Assembly: GCA_964598765.1 (NCBI GenBank)
Contig: CAZRCZ010000006.1
Coordinates: forward strand, 62,001-126,000
DNA: 64,000 nt
Direction of reading: 5' to 3'
Source: CAZRCZ01 sp964598765
Lineage (GTDB): Bacteria; Sumerlaeota; Sumerlaeia; MVZB01; JAJFLK01
Part shown: positions 1 through 9,091 of the stretch, one piece after another
Layout: every line of letters begins with the position of its first letter
Position numbering within the stretch: position 1 is the first letter of the stretch
Translations under genes and position numbers: made by a program
The notes under the pieces: generated by a model
Told to the model about the DNA's origin: nothing
The model's input: only the letters and a program-made list of their open reading frames with translations
Databases searched by the model: none

Positions 1-1
1 T

Positions 2-964
2 GTTCGTTCGCTCTTTACGGTCACTAATTCGCTGATTTCCTCGGCGGCTGGAATTCGGAATCAGTTCTCGCATTGCCGCACCGTTTCCGAAACGGTTCGC
101 CGATTGGAAAGAGAAGGCTGGCGGCCCGATTTGATTCACGTCCACGTTTATTCGGCGGGTCTTCCCGCGGTCTTCCTGAACCGCAAATTGAAAATTCCGT
201 TCATCATTACCGAGCATTGGTCTGGATTTCCGAGGCGATTGCTGTCTGCTTCGGGGAAAATCAAAGCGCGATGGATCATGAACCGCGCTAAGATGATTTT
301 GCCGGTCAGCGAAAATCTGAGAGAACATATCAAAGCTCACGGAATCAAAAATCGGTTTGAGGTGATTCCCAATCCCGTGGATTGCGCGATGTTTCATCCG
401 GCGGAGAAAAAGGCAAACGATGGATCGGAGAAAAAGCGAATTCTGGTCGTCGCCGGATTGGACCCGATCAAAGGCATCCATCATTTGCTTGATGCCTTCG
501 CGCTGATCGCGCCGAAGCGGGACGATTTAATTCTCGAAATCGTCGGCGACGGATCCGAACGCGGGAAATTGGAGGATCAAGTTCGATCCCTTCAATTGGA
601 GAAGCGCGTCGAGTTTGGCGGAAGACTCCCGAAGGAAGAAGTGGCCGAACGAATGCGTCAAAGCGACTTTCTCGTTCTGCCGAGTTTGTGGGAAAATTGT
701 CCCTGTGTTTTGATCGAGGCGATGGCGTCGGGACTTCCGGTGATTGCCACGGACGTCGGCGGCGTCCGCGAAATCGTGAACGAAAATTCCGGCGTGGTCA
801 TTCCCCCCGCCGATGTCACGGCTTTGGCGAACACCATTGAGGATATGCTGAACGGAACACATCATTTTGACATGGGACAAATCGTCCGTACGGCGCGGGA
901 AAAATGTAGTCTGGAGTCCGTCGCTCGTCGCCTCGACGCGATTTACAGGGAATTGGTTCCATAA
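2..964 (+). CDS. Glycosyltransferase family 4 (5'-partial)
   Basis: This gene enters the window already open: the frame has no stop from base 2, so the true start lies to the left and 320 residues are visible. The C-terminal GT4 nucleotide-sugar domain is clear. It has the retaining-transferase E-x7-E signature in ENCPCVLIEAMASG, followed by GLPVIATDVGGVREIV, and the inter-domain segment LVVAGLDPIKGIHHLLDAF. The N-terminal part (DLIHVHVYSAG, IITEHWSG) fits the acceptor-binding Rossmann domain. It probably transfers a sugar to a lipid or polysaccharide acceptor on the cytoplasmic side; the donor cannot be read from sequence. Its stop overlaps the next start by one base (TAATG), so the two genes are probably cotranscribed and translationally coupled. 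Confidence 0.9.
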   Translation, partial: VRSLFTVTNSLISSAAGIRNQFSHCRTVSETVRRLEREGWRPDLIHVHVYSAGLPAVFLNRKLKIPFIITEHWSGFPRRLLSASGKIKARWIMNRAKMILPVSENLREHIKAHGIKNRFEVIPNPVDCAMFHPAEKKANDGSEKKRILVVAGLDPIKGIHHLLDAFALIAPKRDDLILEIVGDGSERGKLEDQVRSLQLEKRVEFGGRLPKEEVAERMRQSDFLVLPSLWENCPCVLIEAMASGLPVIATDVGGVREIVNENSGVVIPPADVTALANTIEDMLNGTHHFDMGQIVRTAREKCSLESVARRLDAIYRELVP

Positions 965-3894
965 TGGCGTCCAAAAACAAAAAGGCCGGAAAGAAACCGG
1001 ATGCGAGGGTTGACGTTTCCTCGCGCGTCCATTCCGATCCCGTCCACAAACTTCAGCGTGAACCAACTCCCACGACCCGCGAGCCATTCGAGTCTCCGAT
1101 TCCCAAATGGGTCTGGGTTTTAACTGCGGTCGCGCTCTTGCTCCGCGCTCCTTTCGCGGCGACGTGGGGATTGTGGCTCGATGAACTTTACGTCCGGGGG
1201 AAGGTCCTTGGTCCGGTGGGGGATTATTTGCGGACCCTTCATTTCGTACACTTTCTCGCGGTCAAACCGTTTGTCTCGGTCGCGGACAACAGACTTTTTC
1301 TCAGGATTCCGTCGGTTCTCTTCGGAACGGCGTCGGTTCCGCTGGGATTTCTCGCCGCCCGTCGGATGTTCGGCGAAGCAACGGCGCTGGTTTACGCCTG
1401 TTTCATTTGTTGCGGAACTTATTTCATCAATTATTCGATTGACGCGAATTATTACGGCCACATGATGTTTTGGATTGTGGCCGCGCTTTATTTTTACGCC
1501 CGGCTTTTTTCGACCCATCGTTTCCGCAATCTTGTCGCGCTGGCCGGCGTCGTTCCGATCTCCTTTTTCGTTCATCCGTTTTCAGGATTGTTCTTCGCCG
1601 CGTTTTCGGTCTTTCTGGCCGCTGATCTGATCGCGACCCCCGGCTACTTTGAGCGTCTTCCAATGTTCGATCTGTTTTTTAAGACCCGCGCTCGCCGCGC
1701 CGGAGCGTTCGCCGCGCTCCTCGGCATTATGGGAATCGGTTTGCTCGTCATGAGCGGCGAAGGGGACATTGGACGGGTCTTTCAGGGCACGGTCAATAAT
1801 TTCCTAACCATGCTGGCCTTCGGCAAGTCGCCGTTGAACATCCAATTTTCCTACCTTTTCTTTGAGCAATACTTCGCGCAGGCCGGTCCGGCGTTTTACA
1901 AGACCTTCGGTCCCGTTGCGGCGACGGGAACGATTTTTGTCTTCGCCTTGTTTCTTTACGGCGTTTATCTCAGCTTCAGACGCGACGCGCTTTTTCCCCT
2001 TCTGTTTCTCTTTCCCTTCATTCTCAGTTTCACGCTGATTTTCAATCTCGACGCCAAGCGATTCTTCAACAATCGCTACTTCAGTTATCTTGTTCCCCTT
2101 TATTGGATGCCGATTTCCATGGCCGTCGTTGATCTCGCAGGTCGCGCCGCGGAAATTCCAATCGCAAAGGCGAAGACAAATTTCCGCGCTTGTCTGGCCG
2201 TCGCGGTTCTCGCCGTTTTGAGTCTTTCGCTTCCTCAATATAGCTTCATCCTTTTTTCCGATCTTCGCAACTGGGACAAGGTCATGCCGCAAATCGCGCA
2301 AAGAATCCAAGACCAAGAACCGGTCCTCTTCACCAATTGGGCGGAAGATACGATCGTGCCTTACCATTTGAAAAAATACGGTTTGGAATCCCATCCGGTC
2401 CGCAGATTGAAATACACGGAGGGACGGGACAAATTCGCGCAATCGGAACTGCAGGACGCCTGTTTTCGCATCCCGCGCCTTTGGTTTGTCTCGACGTGGC
2501 TCGACATTTATTCCAAAAACGCGCTCGATTGGGCGAAGTTGCGCATGGAAACGGTCGCCGTCGGACCCTCGGCCTTCACGCGCACCAACGACGTGACGGC
2601 GTTTCATTGGGATTGGGGGGGGCGCTACGTTCTTCCTCCTCGTATTTTGTCTTTTCGTTCGAAGGACGAAAAAATCGTTTCCCAATCATCTTTTGAAGAA
2701 CGGTTTCTTTTTGAGAAGGGGATGGATTATGAGATCAGAGTTCATCCGACGACTCCCATTCCCGATCCGACCATCCGTTTGAAGATTCAATCCGGTGAAA
2801 CGAAATCCATCGAGATGCGCAAAAATCCTGAAAAGGATTACTTTCAAGCGGCCACCGAAATCGGCGAAGGTGTCCAAACATTGGAATTTTCGCGCGCGGA
2901 AGGTCCGATTCAAATCGGTGACATTGAAATTATTCCCCGTTTTCCCGAAGGAAAAATTTTGATTGCGGCGTCCGAACCGTATGACGTTCATCCCAGTCTC
3001 TTCACCCTCACTCCCAAGGAAGGCAACGCATACGTTCTCCAATTCAAACGAAGCACGTTCGCTGATTATCAATTCGGTGTGGCGGAAGCGGGAAAATATC
3101 GAGTGACCTGTGAGGCGAGGCACGACGGAAACGCCCAGGCCCAACCGATATGGCTGGAGTTGCGAATGGACGACGAGGTTGCCGGAGTTTTGGAATTCTC
3201 AAGCAATGAATATCAGGAACGCGGTTTTCCGCTCATCAACTTGGTCTTGGGAAATCATCGCCTAATGGCTCGGTTTCTGAACGAGCGCGTATTGGCGGGC
3301 AAAAACGATCCGACCTTGGATCGGGAGGCTTGGGTCCGACGATTCGAGATCAAGCCGATCACGGAGACCGACGGCACAACCGATCAGCGCATTTTTGCTC
3401 CTTCGTCCCCACCCAAGCCGATTCGGTTGGTCGCGCCGGGAGACGCCAAATTCGCCGAAGGCTGGCTACCTTATTCCAAAGACGATGTGAAGGCGCACAT
3501 TGAAAAAGTCGAAGGCATTGATGGATTTGCCTTCAATGCGACGCTTAGTCGAGAGTCGGAAGGAGTGATCCTCGTCAGCCCGCCGCAACCAATTCCACCT
3601 TCCGGTTTGGTTTATTATTCGGCGTTGCTGAAGGTGGAAAATCTGGCCAATCATTCCGCGAATTTGCGGACGCGCGTTTTGGATCGCGGAGGCGCGCCGC
3701 TGGCGGAAATCATCGTGGATCAAGAGGGCATCAACGGCACGACGGATTGGATTCGCTTTGTGGATTTTCGCAAACTCCCGCCGCAAGCGGCCTTCTTCCA
3801 AGCGATGTTTTGGGTTTATCCCAATGGAACGCGCCCTTCGCCCGAAGCGGGAAAAGTTTGGTTTCGCGGGCTTCAAATCGAGGCGACGCGGTAA
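964..3894 (+). CDS. GT39/ArnT-like membrane glycosyltransferase with large C-terminal soluble region
   Basis: A 976-residue protein. About 11 hydrophobic helices fill residues 45-440. An Asp-Glu pair (LWLDELYV, residues 73-74) in the first loop is the usual catalytic position of polyprenol-phosphate-sugar dependent GT39/ArnT/PMT enzymes. It probably moves a sugar from a lipid-phosphate donor to a periplasmic acceptor. The last ~500 residues are soluble and beta-rich (EYQERGFPLINLVLGNHRL and similar), and resemble carbohydrate-binding or jelly-roll modules; that reading is an inference. This tail makes the protein much longer than typical family members (450-600 residues). The start overlaps the GT4 stop, which supports joint expression in glycan or envelope modification. 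Confidence 0.8.
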   Translation: MASKNKKAGKKPDARVDVSSRVHSDPVHKLQREPTPTTREPFESPIPKWVWVLTAVALLLRAPFAATWGLWLDELYVRGKVLGPVGDYLRTLHFVHFLAVKPFVSVADNRLFLRIPSVLFGTASVPLGFLAARRMFGEATALVYACFICCGTYFINYSIDANYYGHMMFWIVAALYFYARLFSTHRFRNLVALAGVVPISFFVHPFSGLFFAAFSVFLAADLIATPGYFERLPMFDLFFKTRARRAGAFAALLGIMGIGLLVMSGEGDIGRVFQGTVNNFLTMLAFGKSPLNIQFSYLFFEQYFAQAGPAFYKTFGPVAATGTIFVFALFLYGVYLSFRRDALFPLLFLFPFILSFTLIFNLDAKRFFNNRYFSYLVPLYWMPISMAVVDLAGRAAEIPIAKAKTNFRACLAVAVLAVLSLSLPQYSFILFSDLRNWDKVMPQIAQRIQDQEPVLFTNWAEDTIVPYHLKKYGLESHPVRRLKYTEGRDKFAQSELQDACFRIPRLWFVSTWLDIYSKNALDWAKLRMETVAVGPSAFTRTNDVTAFHWDWGGRYVLPPRILSFRSKDEKIVSQSSFEERFLFEKGMDYEIRVHPTTPIPDPTIRLKIQSGETKSIEMRKNPEKDYFQAATEIGEGVQTLEFSRAEGPIQIGDIEIIPRFPEGKILIAASEPYDVHPSLFTLTPKEGNAYVLQFKRSTFADYQFGVAEAGKYRVTCEARHDGNAQAQPIWLELRMDDEVAGVLEFSSNEYQERGFPLINLVLGNHRLMARFLNERVLAGKNDPTLDREAWVRRFEIKPITETDGTTDQRIFAPSSPPKPIRLVAPGDAKFAEGWLPYSKDDVKAHIEKVEGIDGFAFNATLSRESEGVILVSPPQPIPPSGLVYYSALLKVENLANHSANLRTRVLDRGGAPLAEIIVDQEGINGTTDWIRFVDFRKLPPQAAFFQAMFWVYPNGTRPSPEAGKVWFRGLQIEATR

Positions 3895-4029
3895 AAGTCG
3901 CTTCCAGCCCGTTTATGGGCAAGATGTCCGTGCCGCAGGGAAATGAGAGTGACAGTTCCGTCGGGGAATCGTTATGATGTCGCGGCACGGAAGAACCGGG
4001 AGTCGTCGGAGTTCCTTGATTAAAAGTTC

Positions 4030-5238
4030 ATGAGCGCAATCGTTTCGCAAACCCGGACCTACGCCTATTACCGCAAAATTTTTCAAGGCCAATCCATGCC
4101 GCTGGCATTTGTGGACCTTGATCTCTTCGACGAGAACACCGCACGGCTTGCCGAACGCGCCGGATGCAAGACCATGCGCGTCGCCTCCAAGTCGGTCCGC
4201 TCCGTCGGTTTGTTGCAAAGGATTCTCGGCGCAAGCCCCAAATTCCAAGGCGTGATGTGCTATAGCGGCTGGGAGGCGGTCTTTCTGAGCGGACGGGGAT
4301 TCGACGATCTCCTCGTCGCCTATCCGATTTGGGGAGCGAGCCAGATCGTTGCCGTTTGCGAGGAAATCCGCAAAGGCAAGCGGATCGCGCTGATGATTGA
4401 CTCGCCGGACCACGCGGTTCATCTCGGAGCCATCGCCAAAAAATCGGGCGTCACGCTTCCCCTTTGCATGGACCTCGACATGTCCTCCGATTTTCCGGGT
4501 TTGCATTTCGGTGTCCGTCGCTCGCCAATCACGACCGCCGAACAGGCCGTCGCCATATTCAACGCGGTTCAGACGCAGGGACATCTTTCGCTCGATGGGA
4601 TCATGGGCTACGAGGCGCAGATCGCGGGATTGCAGGACAAGATTCCCGGCCAAACCGTGAAAAGCGCGATGATCCGGTTTTTGAAAGGGCGGTCGGTGAA
4701 GGAGATCACTGAGCGTCGCGCCTCGGTCGTCCACGCGCTGGCCGATGCGGGTTGCGCGCTAAAGTTCGTCAATGGCGGCGGAACCGGAAGTTTGGAAACG
4801 ACCCGCGAGGAGGAATGTGTCACCGAAGTGACGGCGGGCTCGGGTTTTTATTCTCCGACGCTCTTCGACGGTTATGTGAATTTCAGGCATCTCCCCTCCG
4901 CCGGATTCGCCATTGAAATCACGCGCATCCCCGCCGAGGGGATTTACACCTGTCACGGCGGCGGCTACATCGCGTCGGGATCGGCGGGGAAGGAGAAGCT
5001 TCCTCGTCCCTATTTGCCGGAAGGAGCCGAACTGATTGACACTGAGGGAGCGGGCGAAGTACAAACGCCAATCGTCTATCGCGGCGCCGAAAAACTCTCC
5101 CTAGGCGAACCGATCCTCATGCGCCACGCCAAGGCGGGGGAATTGTGCGAGCGGTTTCTCAAACTTCTCTTGATCTCAGATGGAAAAGTCGCCGGCGAAA
5201 CGACAACCTACCGCGGCGACGGACAGTGTTTCGTGTGA
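4030..5238 (+). CDS. Fold type III PLP enzyme (alanine racemase-like barrel; amino acid deaminase/aldolase family)
   Basis: A 402-residue protein of the alanine-racemase N-terminal barrel superfamily. The likely PLP lysine is K54 in MRVASKSVRS, placed on the first strand as in DSD1/D-threonine aldolase-like proteins. The barrel continues with FVDLDLFDEN at the N terminus, MDLDMSSDFPGLHFGVR in the middle and VNGGGTGSLE, a phosphate-binding loop. A C-terminal beta domain (GGGYIASGS, then a conserved-looking HAKAGELCERF) follows, in which His could help bind metal. Members act on D-amino acids or as aldolases/deaminases; the substrate cannot be decided here. It follows the glycosyltransferases after 135 bp, has no strong Shine-Dalgarno, and is followed by a convergent gene. 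Confidence 0.8.
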   Translation: MSAIVSQTRTYAYYRKIFQGQSMPLAFVDLDLFDENTARLAERAGCKTMRVASKSVRSVGLLQRILGASPKFQGVMCYSGWEAVFLSGRGFDDLLVAYPIWGASQIVAVCEEIRKGKRIALMIDSPDHAVHLGAIAKKSGVTLPLCMDLDMSSDFPGLHFGVRRSPITTAEQAVAIFNAVQTQGHLSLDGIMGYEAQIAGLQDKIPGQTVKSAMIRFLKGRSVKEITERRASVVHALADAGCALKFVNGGGTGSLETTREEECVTEVTAGSGFYSPTLFDGYVNFRHLPSAGFAIEITRIPAEGIYTCHGGGYIASGSAGKEKLPRPYLPEGAELIDTEGAGEVQTPIVYRGAEKLSLGEPILMRHAKAGELCERFLKLLLISDGKVAGETTTYRGDGQCFV

Positions 5239-5254
5239 ATTATGGATCGGGTTC

Positions 5255-5298
5255 GTAATCGGACCATTCATCGGCTTGAAAAGCCGACCTACGATTAC
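5255..5298. terminator. Two-tier hairpin between convergent genes
   Basis: An inner perfect stem TCGGCTT-GAA-AAGCCGA (5271-5287) lies inside an outer perfect stem GTAATCG/CGATTAC (5255-5261 with 5292-5298). It sits exactly where the plus-strand PLP-enzyme gene meets the minus-strand cytochrome gene, and its last bases overlap the stop of the latter. There is no T-run on either side, so it is not a standard intrinsic terminator. It may act as a bidirectional mRNA 3'-end structure. Confidence 0.45.
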
Positions 5299-6617
5299 AA
5301 CCCCGCGTCCGTGAATTCTCCCGGCGGAGAGCTTTCGGGTTCGATGAATTTCGTGTCTTTGCCCGCCAATTCAAATTGGAAGAACGCGATCATCATTTCC
5401 GAGGTGGTCGGCTGGCCCCACCGGATTTTTTGATTCGGGTTGGGATTGTTCGGGTTCTTCGCGGAATTGTCGTAGTGCGCCGCGACCTTGAATTGCGTCC
5501 CCTTCGGCGCGAAGACCGGATCGGCCAATTCATAAACCGTCTGCCAGTTGAAATCGTATTTGGGAACGAAAAGCAAGTCCTGCGATCGCCCGTCGGGGAA
5601 TTGCGCCGTCACGCGCATGTCTTTTCCGCGCAGGTGCATGTGCGGCATGATCGAGCGAACGAACACATCCGCCGGCGTGCGGATCGAAGCATCCACCTCG
5701 TAATCGTCCGCTCCTGCGGGAATCGTGAACCAGCGGTTCGCCATGGGATAACTGCGCACCTGCTTGATGACCGGAGCCGTGCAGAACTGAACGCCGATGC
5801 TCGTCAGATCGCGCGCCTCTTGCCCCTTTTCCTTGTGATAGTGCATCTGAAGGACCAGAAGGGAATTCGCCTTTAGCGGGATGCCGTAGCCGTCGGGCAG
5901 AGGAGAGCGTTCGGTTCCGGGCGCGTAACCGCCGAGTCCGCCCGTCAGGCCGCCGCTCAAACCCGCGGGCCTTCCCTTGCGCAATCCGGCCAGTCGCTTC
6001 CGGAGCGGATGCGACGCGTCCTGCGAAAGATCGGGCGCGGTGAAGATGATGACGTGATGAACGACGGCGCGATTGCCGGGACGAACCTCGACCGACTTGA
6101 TCCATCTATCCTCGGTCAATCCCGTGCGGATCGTCACGTAACGATATTCGTCCGCCAACTCGGGAGGAAGAATTTGCTCCTTGTCCATTTTGAAGACCAT
6201 GTCCGGCCTGCCATTTTTCCAACCCTCCACGAATTTGCGTGGAGGCGGCATGTCGGCGGGATTTCCCATCGGCGTCGCTCCGTCCACCCACGCCGCGACT
6301 GTTTCGATTTCCTTTTGCGAGAGACTGCGGTCGTTCTTGAATTTGCCGATGCTCGGATCGGCGTGCCAAGGAGGCATTTGGCGCGTTTGAACCGCTTTCT
6401 TGATGGACTTGGCCCACGGTCGCGCGTCTTCATAGGTGAGGAGCGACATCGGCGCGGCTTCGCCGGGACGATGGCACTCCTGACAATGTTTTTGAAAAAT
6501 CGGCGAGACATCCTTGGTGAAGGTGACTTCGGCGCGGGACCGCGAGATGGAAGCCAAAATCAAACAGGATGTCACGATGGACACCGTCCGGCTCGGAAAG
6601 CGATCTCTTCTCGTCAT
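5295..6617 (-). CDS. Exported cytochrome c / type II copper monooxygenase-like protein
   Basis: A 440-residue exported protein with a signal peptide ending near residue 29 (...ISRSRAE). The first domain carries one haem c motif, CQECH (residues 45-49), with a later Met-rich MPPWHADP segment that may give the sixth ligand. The second half matches the copper type II ascorbate-dependent monooxygenase (DBH/PHM-like) fold, with His clusters VVHHVIIF, LQMHYHKE and MPHMHLRGKD as candidate copper ligands. It probably carries out periplasmic electron transfer or oxidation of an unknown substrate. The start is well supported by an AGGAGG seven bases upstream. Such fusions are seen in Planctomycetes and Acidobacteria, often mislabelled thiol-disulfide isomerase. 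Confidence 0.8.
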   Translation of the reverse strand: MTRRDRFPSRTVSIVTSCLILASISRSRAEVTFTKDVSPIFQKHCQECHRPGEAAPMSLLTYEDARPWAKSIKKAVQTRQMPPWHADPSIGKFKNDRSLSQKEIETVAAWVDGATPMGNPADMPPPRKFVEGWKNGRPDMVFKMDKEQILPPELADEYRYVTIRTGLTEDRWIKSVEVRPGNRAVVHHVIIFTAPDLSQDASHPLRKRLAGLRKGRPAGLSGGLTGGLGGYAPGTERSPLPDGYGIPLKANSLLVLQMHYHKEKGQEARDLTSIGVQFCTAPVIKQVRSYPMANRWFTIPAGADDYEVDASIRTPADVFVRSIMPHMHLRGKDMRVTAQFPDGRSQDLLFVPKYDFNWQTVYELADPVFAPKGTQFKVAAHYDNSAKNPNNPNPNQKIRWGQPTTSEMMIAFFQFELAGKDTKFIEPESSPPGEFTDAGL

Positions 6618-6655
6618 CTGGAAGCCTCCTGTTGCTCAATCTCCATTAAGAGTTT

Positions 6656-6734
6656 AACGCGAAGACGCCAAGACGCAAGGAGGTATGGACGATTTCCCCT
6701 GAGCGTCCTTGCGGCTTGGCGTCTCTGCGTTGAA
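6656..6734. repeat. 8-nt-period palindromic repeat, copy A
   Basis: The left arm (6656-6681) reads as 8-mers GCGAAGAC, GCCAAGAC and GCAAGGAG. The right arm (6706-6731) is its reverse complement with 23 of 26 positions matching. The loop is about 24 bp. It lies in the 210-bp gap upstream of the cytochrome gene and downstream of the metalloprotease-like gene. Confidence 0.8.
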
Positions 6735-6827
6735 TTCTTTCGGTTGGTTTTATTCAGCGGAATCCGGCACCCCGCTTTTTCGGCAAACCGAAATGCGCCC
6801 TTCGTGTGGAGCTCGCGGAAATTGAAC

Positions 6828-8195
6828 CTACGGCAGTTTGCTCGCGTGATGGAGAACATTCATTAGCGCCTCGGTGTCGGCGACGCCGTCTTCTTCGACA
6901 ACCAAAACGTCCTTCCCCGCCGTCTCCATTTTCAGTGATTCCTTGCCGTCGGGATATTTGGTTTTGAGGAGTTTGCCGTAGGCATCGGCGAATTCCTTGG
7001 CTTCGGCTTCGGTATCCCAGCAGGTGTAAAGCAACAGCAAAAGATCGTCCCCCCTCTTGCGCTTGAAAACCGAGTAGGCGTCGCCGTTCCATCCCGCGGA
7101 GGCTGATTTGGCGTTTCGCTTCAGCCCAAATTCATTGAAGATCGTCCGCCATTGCAATTCGCCAATGCAATCGGCGTCGAGTTCTTCCCAATCCTTCAGG
7201 CTTGGCTCTTCTTCGAATTTGGGCCACTTCAACTTGACCGGTTTTTCTCCGGCGAACCATTTCTCCGGATGCAAAATCTGCGAGGTCGAGGCGGGAGGTC
7301 TTTTGGTGTAAAGCTCCTCGACCTTATCCCACCCTTTTTGCTGGACCGCAAAGATGAAACCCAACCCCTTGAGATACGCGCCGACGAGCGTGTCAATGAT
7401 AAACGGCGGAAGCTCGTCCATCGTCTTGGCGGCTTCGTCCAAATCTCCCAATTCCAGTCCGGACATTTCCTCGCTTCGGAGCATCTGACGGATCATGTCG
7501 GTGTCCATGTTGGCCTGCATCCGGATCGTCATTTCCATCGTCGAGGCGTCCGGGATTTCGCCCGCCAAGTTCTTGGTCGCCCAGAGCGTCATGATGTAGG
7601 TCGCCTCTCCTTCGACGACCGATTGCCGCGCGAGCGTCTCGTCGTCGTTAAGCGTACCCTTCTCGCGGGTCAGCATGTATTGATCCAAATTGAAGTATTG
7701 ATCCTGAAGTCCGTGATAAAGCTCGTGCGCGTAAACCGTTCCCAACATGAGCGGCGACATGTCGGTCATCAGAACGTAGAATGTTTTGGTTTCGGGATCG
7801 TAATAGGCGGCGGCTTGGCTGGTCATCACCTTTTTCGCCAGCGATTTGTAATCCTTGATCTCCGGTCCGCGATAAAGCCCCACCTTCTTCACGATCTTGC
7901 CGAAATTCGCCTGACGCTTTTCCGGCATTTCCTTGCTTAGCTCGCCATCGAGGTATTTCTCGAAATCGGCCATGGATTGATTCTCCACGCTCAACGGAGC
8001 CTTGAATTCGAGTCCGCGGATTTTGGCGACGTCGTCCATGATCTGATTGACCTGCGTCCCGACGCTCATTGGAAGGCTGTTGTCTTTAGGCTCCTTTTCC
8101 GCCGCCGCGCCAACGGAAATCCGTACACCGAGCGCGCAAAAAATGAGAAAAGAAGGAGCTTTGCCGACCAATTTCCTACGTTCAGGATAATGCAT
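6828..8195 (-). CDS. Exported metalloprotease-like protein with HExxH
   Basis: A 455-residue protein with an N-terminal hydrophobic export signal (SFLIFCALGVRISVGAAA). In its middle, YAHELYHGLQDQYFN holds a zinc-type HExxH motif, and about 50 residues later SVVEGEATYIM could provide the third, gluzincin-type Glu ligand. No named family is recognised with confidence. A peptidase acting outside the cytoplasm is the reasonable inference, but the architecture also occurs in uncharacterised exported proteins with no proven activity. The start at 8195 has an AAAGGAAA Shine-Dalgarno 8 bases upstream. It stands alone between two repeat-bearing gaps. Confidence 0.7.
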   Translation of the reverse strand: MHYPERRKLVGKAPSFLIFCALGVRISVGAAAEKEPKDNSLPMSVGTQVNQIMDDVAKIRGLEFKAPLSVENQSMADFEKYLDGELSKEMPEKRQANFGKIVKKVGLYRGPEIKDYKSLAKKVMTSQAAAYYDPETKTFYVLMTDMSPLMLGTVYAHELYHGLQDQYFNLDQYMLTREKGTLNDDETLARQSVVEGEATYIMTLWATKNLAGEIPDASTMEMTIRMQANMDTDMIRQMLRSEEMSGLELGDLDEAAKTMDELPPFIIDTLVGAYLKGLGFIFAVQQKGWDKVEELYTKRPPASTSQILHPEKWFAGEKPVKLKWPKFEEEPSLKDWEELDADCIGELQWRTIFNEFGLKRNAKSASAGWNGDAYSVFKRKRGDDLLLLLYTCWDTEAEAKEFADAYGKLLKTKYPDGKESLKMETAGKDVLVVEEDGVADTEALMNVLHHASKLP

Positions 8196-8293
8196 GGATG
8201 GATTTCCTTTAATCAGTTCTGCTCTTGGATTTCTTAATCTCTATTCGCCTTTTTAGCGTGCTTCGCGGGCAAGCAAGACTATCTTGTAATACG

Positions 8294-8321
8294 GCGCGGA
8301 TCAACACGGATGACACCGAGG
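8294..8321. repeat. Half-copy of 8-nt-period repeat (GCGGATCA/ACACGGAT type)
   Basis: Three consecutive units, GCGGATCA, ACACGGAT and GACACCGA, show the 8-nt period of the other repeats but use different bases. No matching right arm is seen before ruvA. A related stretch (GTGTAATCTGCGTCATCTGTG) lies near 46303-46323. Confidence 0.45.
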
Positions 8322-8327
8322 GAATTC

Positions 8328-8963
8328 TCAGCCGTGCCGATGCCGCAAACCCTCGCGGACGAGCGATTCCGCGTCGGCGTCGGGACCGAGAACCGAGAGC
8401 GCCTTGGCGACGGCTCTGCGCGCGGCCAAGGGTTGAAGGTCGAGAGCCTCCAGCGCGGAAACGGCGTCGCGCGCCCTGTCCGACTTCGGCTCGAATTCTC
8501 CGGCGGCGGGAGATGCGGCGGTCAAATCCGCCAGACGCGACGGCTCGATTCCCGCGCTGAGTCGTTTGACCCGCCCCTTGAGTTCGACCAAAAGTTTCTC
8601 CGCCGTCTTCATGCCGATCCCCGGAACCGCCTTTAACGTCTGCGCGTCGTTCTTGAGAATGATTTGCACCAATTGTTCGATGGAAAAATGGGAAAGGATC
8701 GCCAGACTGAGTTTGGGACCGACACCGCTGATGCCGAGAAAAATTTCGAAGACCTCGCGCTCGCCCCGCGTTTGAAATCCGTAAAGATCAAGCGCATCCT
8801 CGCGGACGTAGGTGACGACCCACAGCCGCGCCTCGGTTCCGATTTCGCCGAGCGATTGCGCCGTCCGCGACGAAACGTCCAATCCATAACCGACGCCGCC
8901 GACGTCGAGGACGACGTGGTTTTCCTCCTTGTGCGCGATGATGCCGGTGAGTTGCTCGATCAT
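8328..8963 (-). CDS. ruvA: Holliday junction branch migration protein RuvA
   Basis: 211 residues, the usual RuvA length. An N-terminal OB-fold domain (MIEQLTGIIAHKEENHVVLD) is followed by two helix-hairpin-helix motifs, GISGVGPKLSLAIL and AVPGIGMKTAEKLLVELKGR. The C-terminal domain (residues ~160-211) that contacts RuvB is joined by an Ala/Glu-rich linker. RuvA tetramers bind the four-way junction and load RuvB. Neither ruvB nor ruvC is nearby, so the usual ruvCAB cluster is broken here. The start Met is the canonical one; only a weak GGAAG lies upstream. Confidence 0.97.
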   Translation of the reverse strand: MIEQLTGIIAHKEENHVVLDVGGVGYGLDVSSRTAQSLGEIGTEARLWVVTYVREDALDLYGFQTRGEREVFEIFLGISGVGPKLSLAILSHFSIEQLVQIILKNDAQTLKAVPGIGMKTAEKLLVELKGRVKRLSAGIEPSRLADLTAASPAAGEFEPKSDRARDAVSALEALDLQPLAARRAVAKALSVLGPDADAESLVREGLRHRHG

Positions 8964-8994
8964 TGGAGTCGGATCTTCCGCATAGCGACCGTGA

Positions 8995-9056
8995 ACTGGC
9001 GCTGGCTCTCTCGCCAGTATTCCCCTGCGATAATTTCACAGCCGGAGGCGGCTGTG
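8995..9056. repeat. Two tandem short palindromes
   Basis: ACTGGCG (8995-9001) pairs with CGCCAGT (9012-9018). CACAGCCG-GAGG-CGGCTGTG (9037-9056) is a perfect 8-bp stem with a 4-nt loop. They lie in the 128-bp gap between polX and ruvA. No T-run follows on the minus strand, so a standard terminator is unlikely. They may be small dispersed palindromes or an mRNA-stabilising structure. Confidence 0.5.
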
Positions 9057-9091
9057 CCATACCCAAATTTCAATCCTTGCTCGATTCGTTT

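Noticed and set aside
6656..6734. Possible CRISPR array from the regular 8-nt units
   Set aside because: Units are 8 nt without spacers and the arms are inverted; no cas gene is present.
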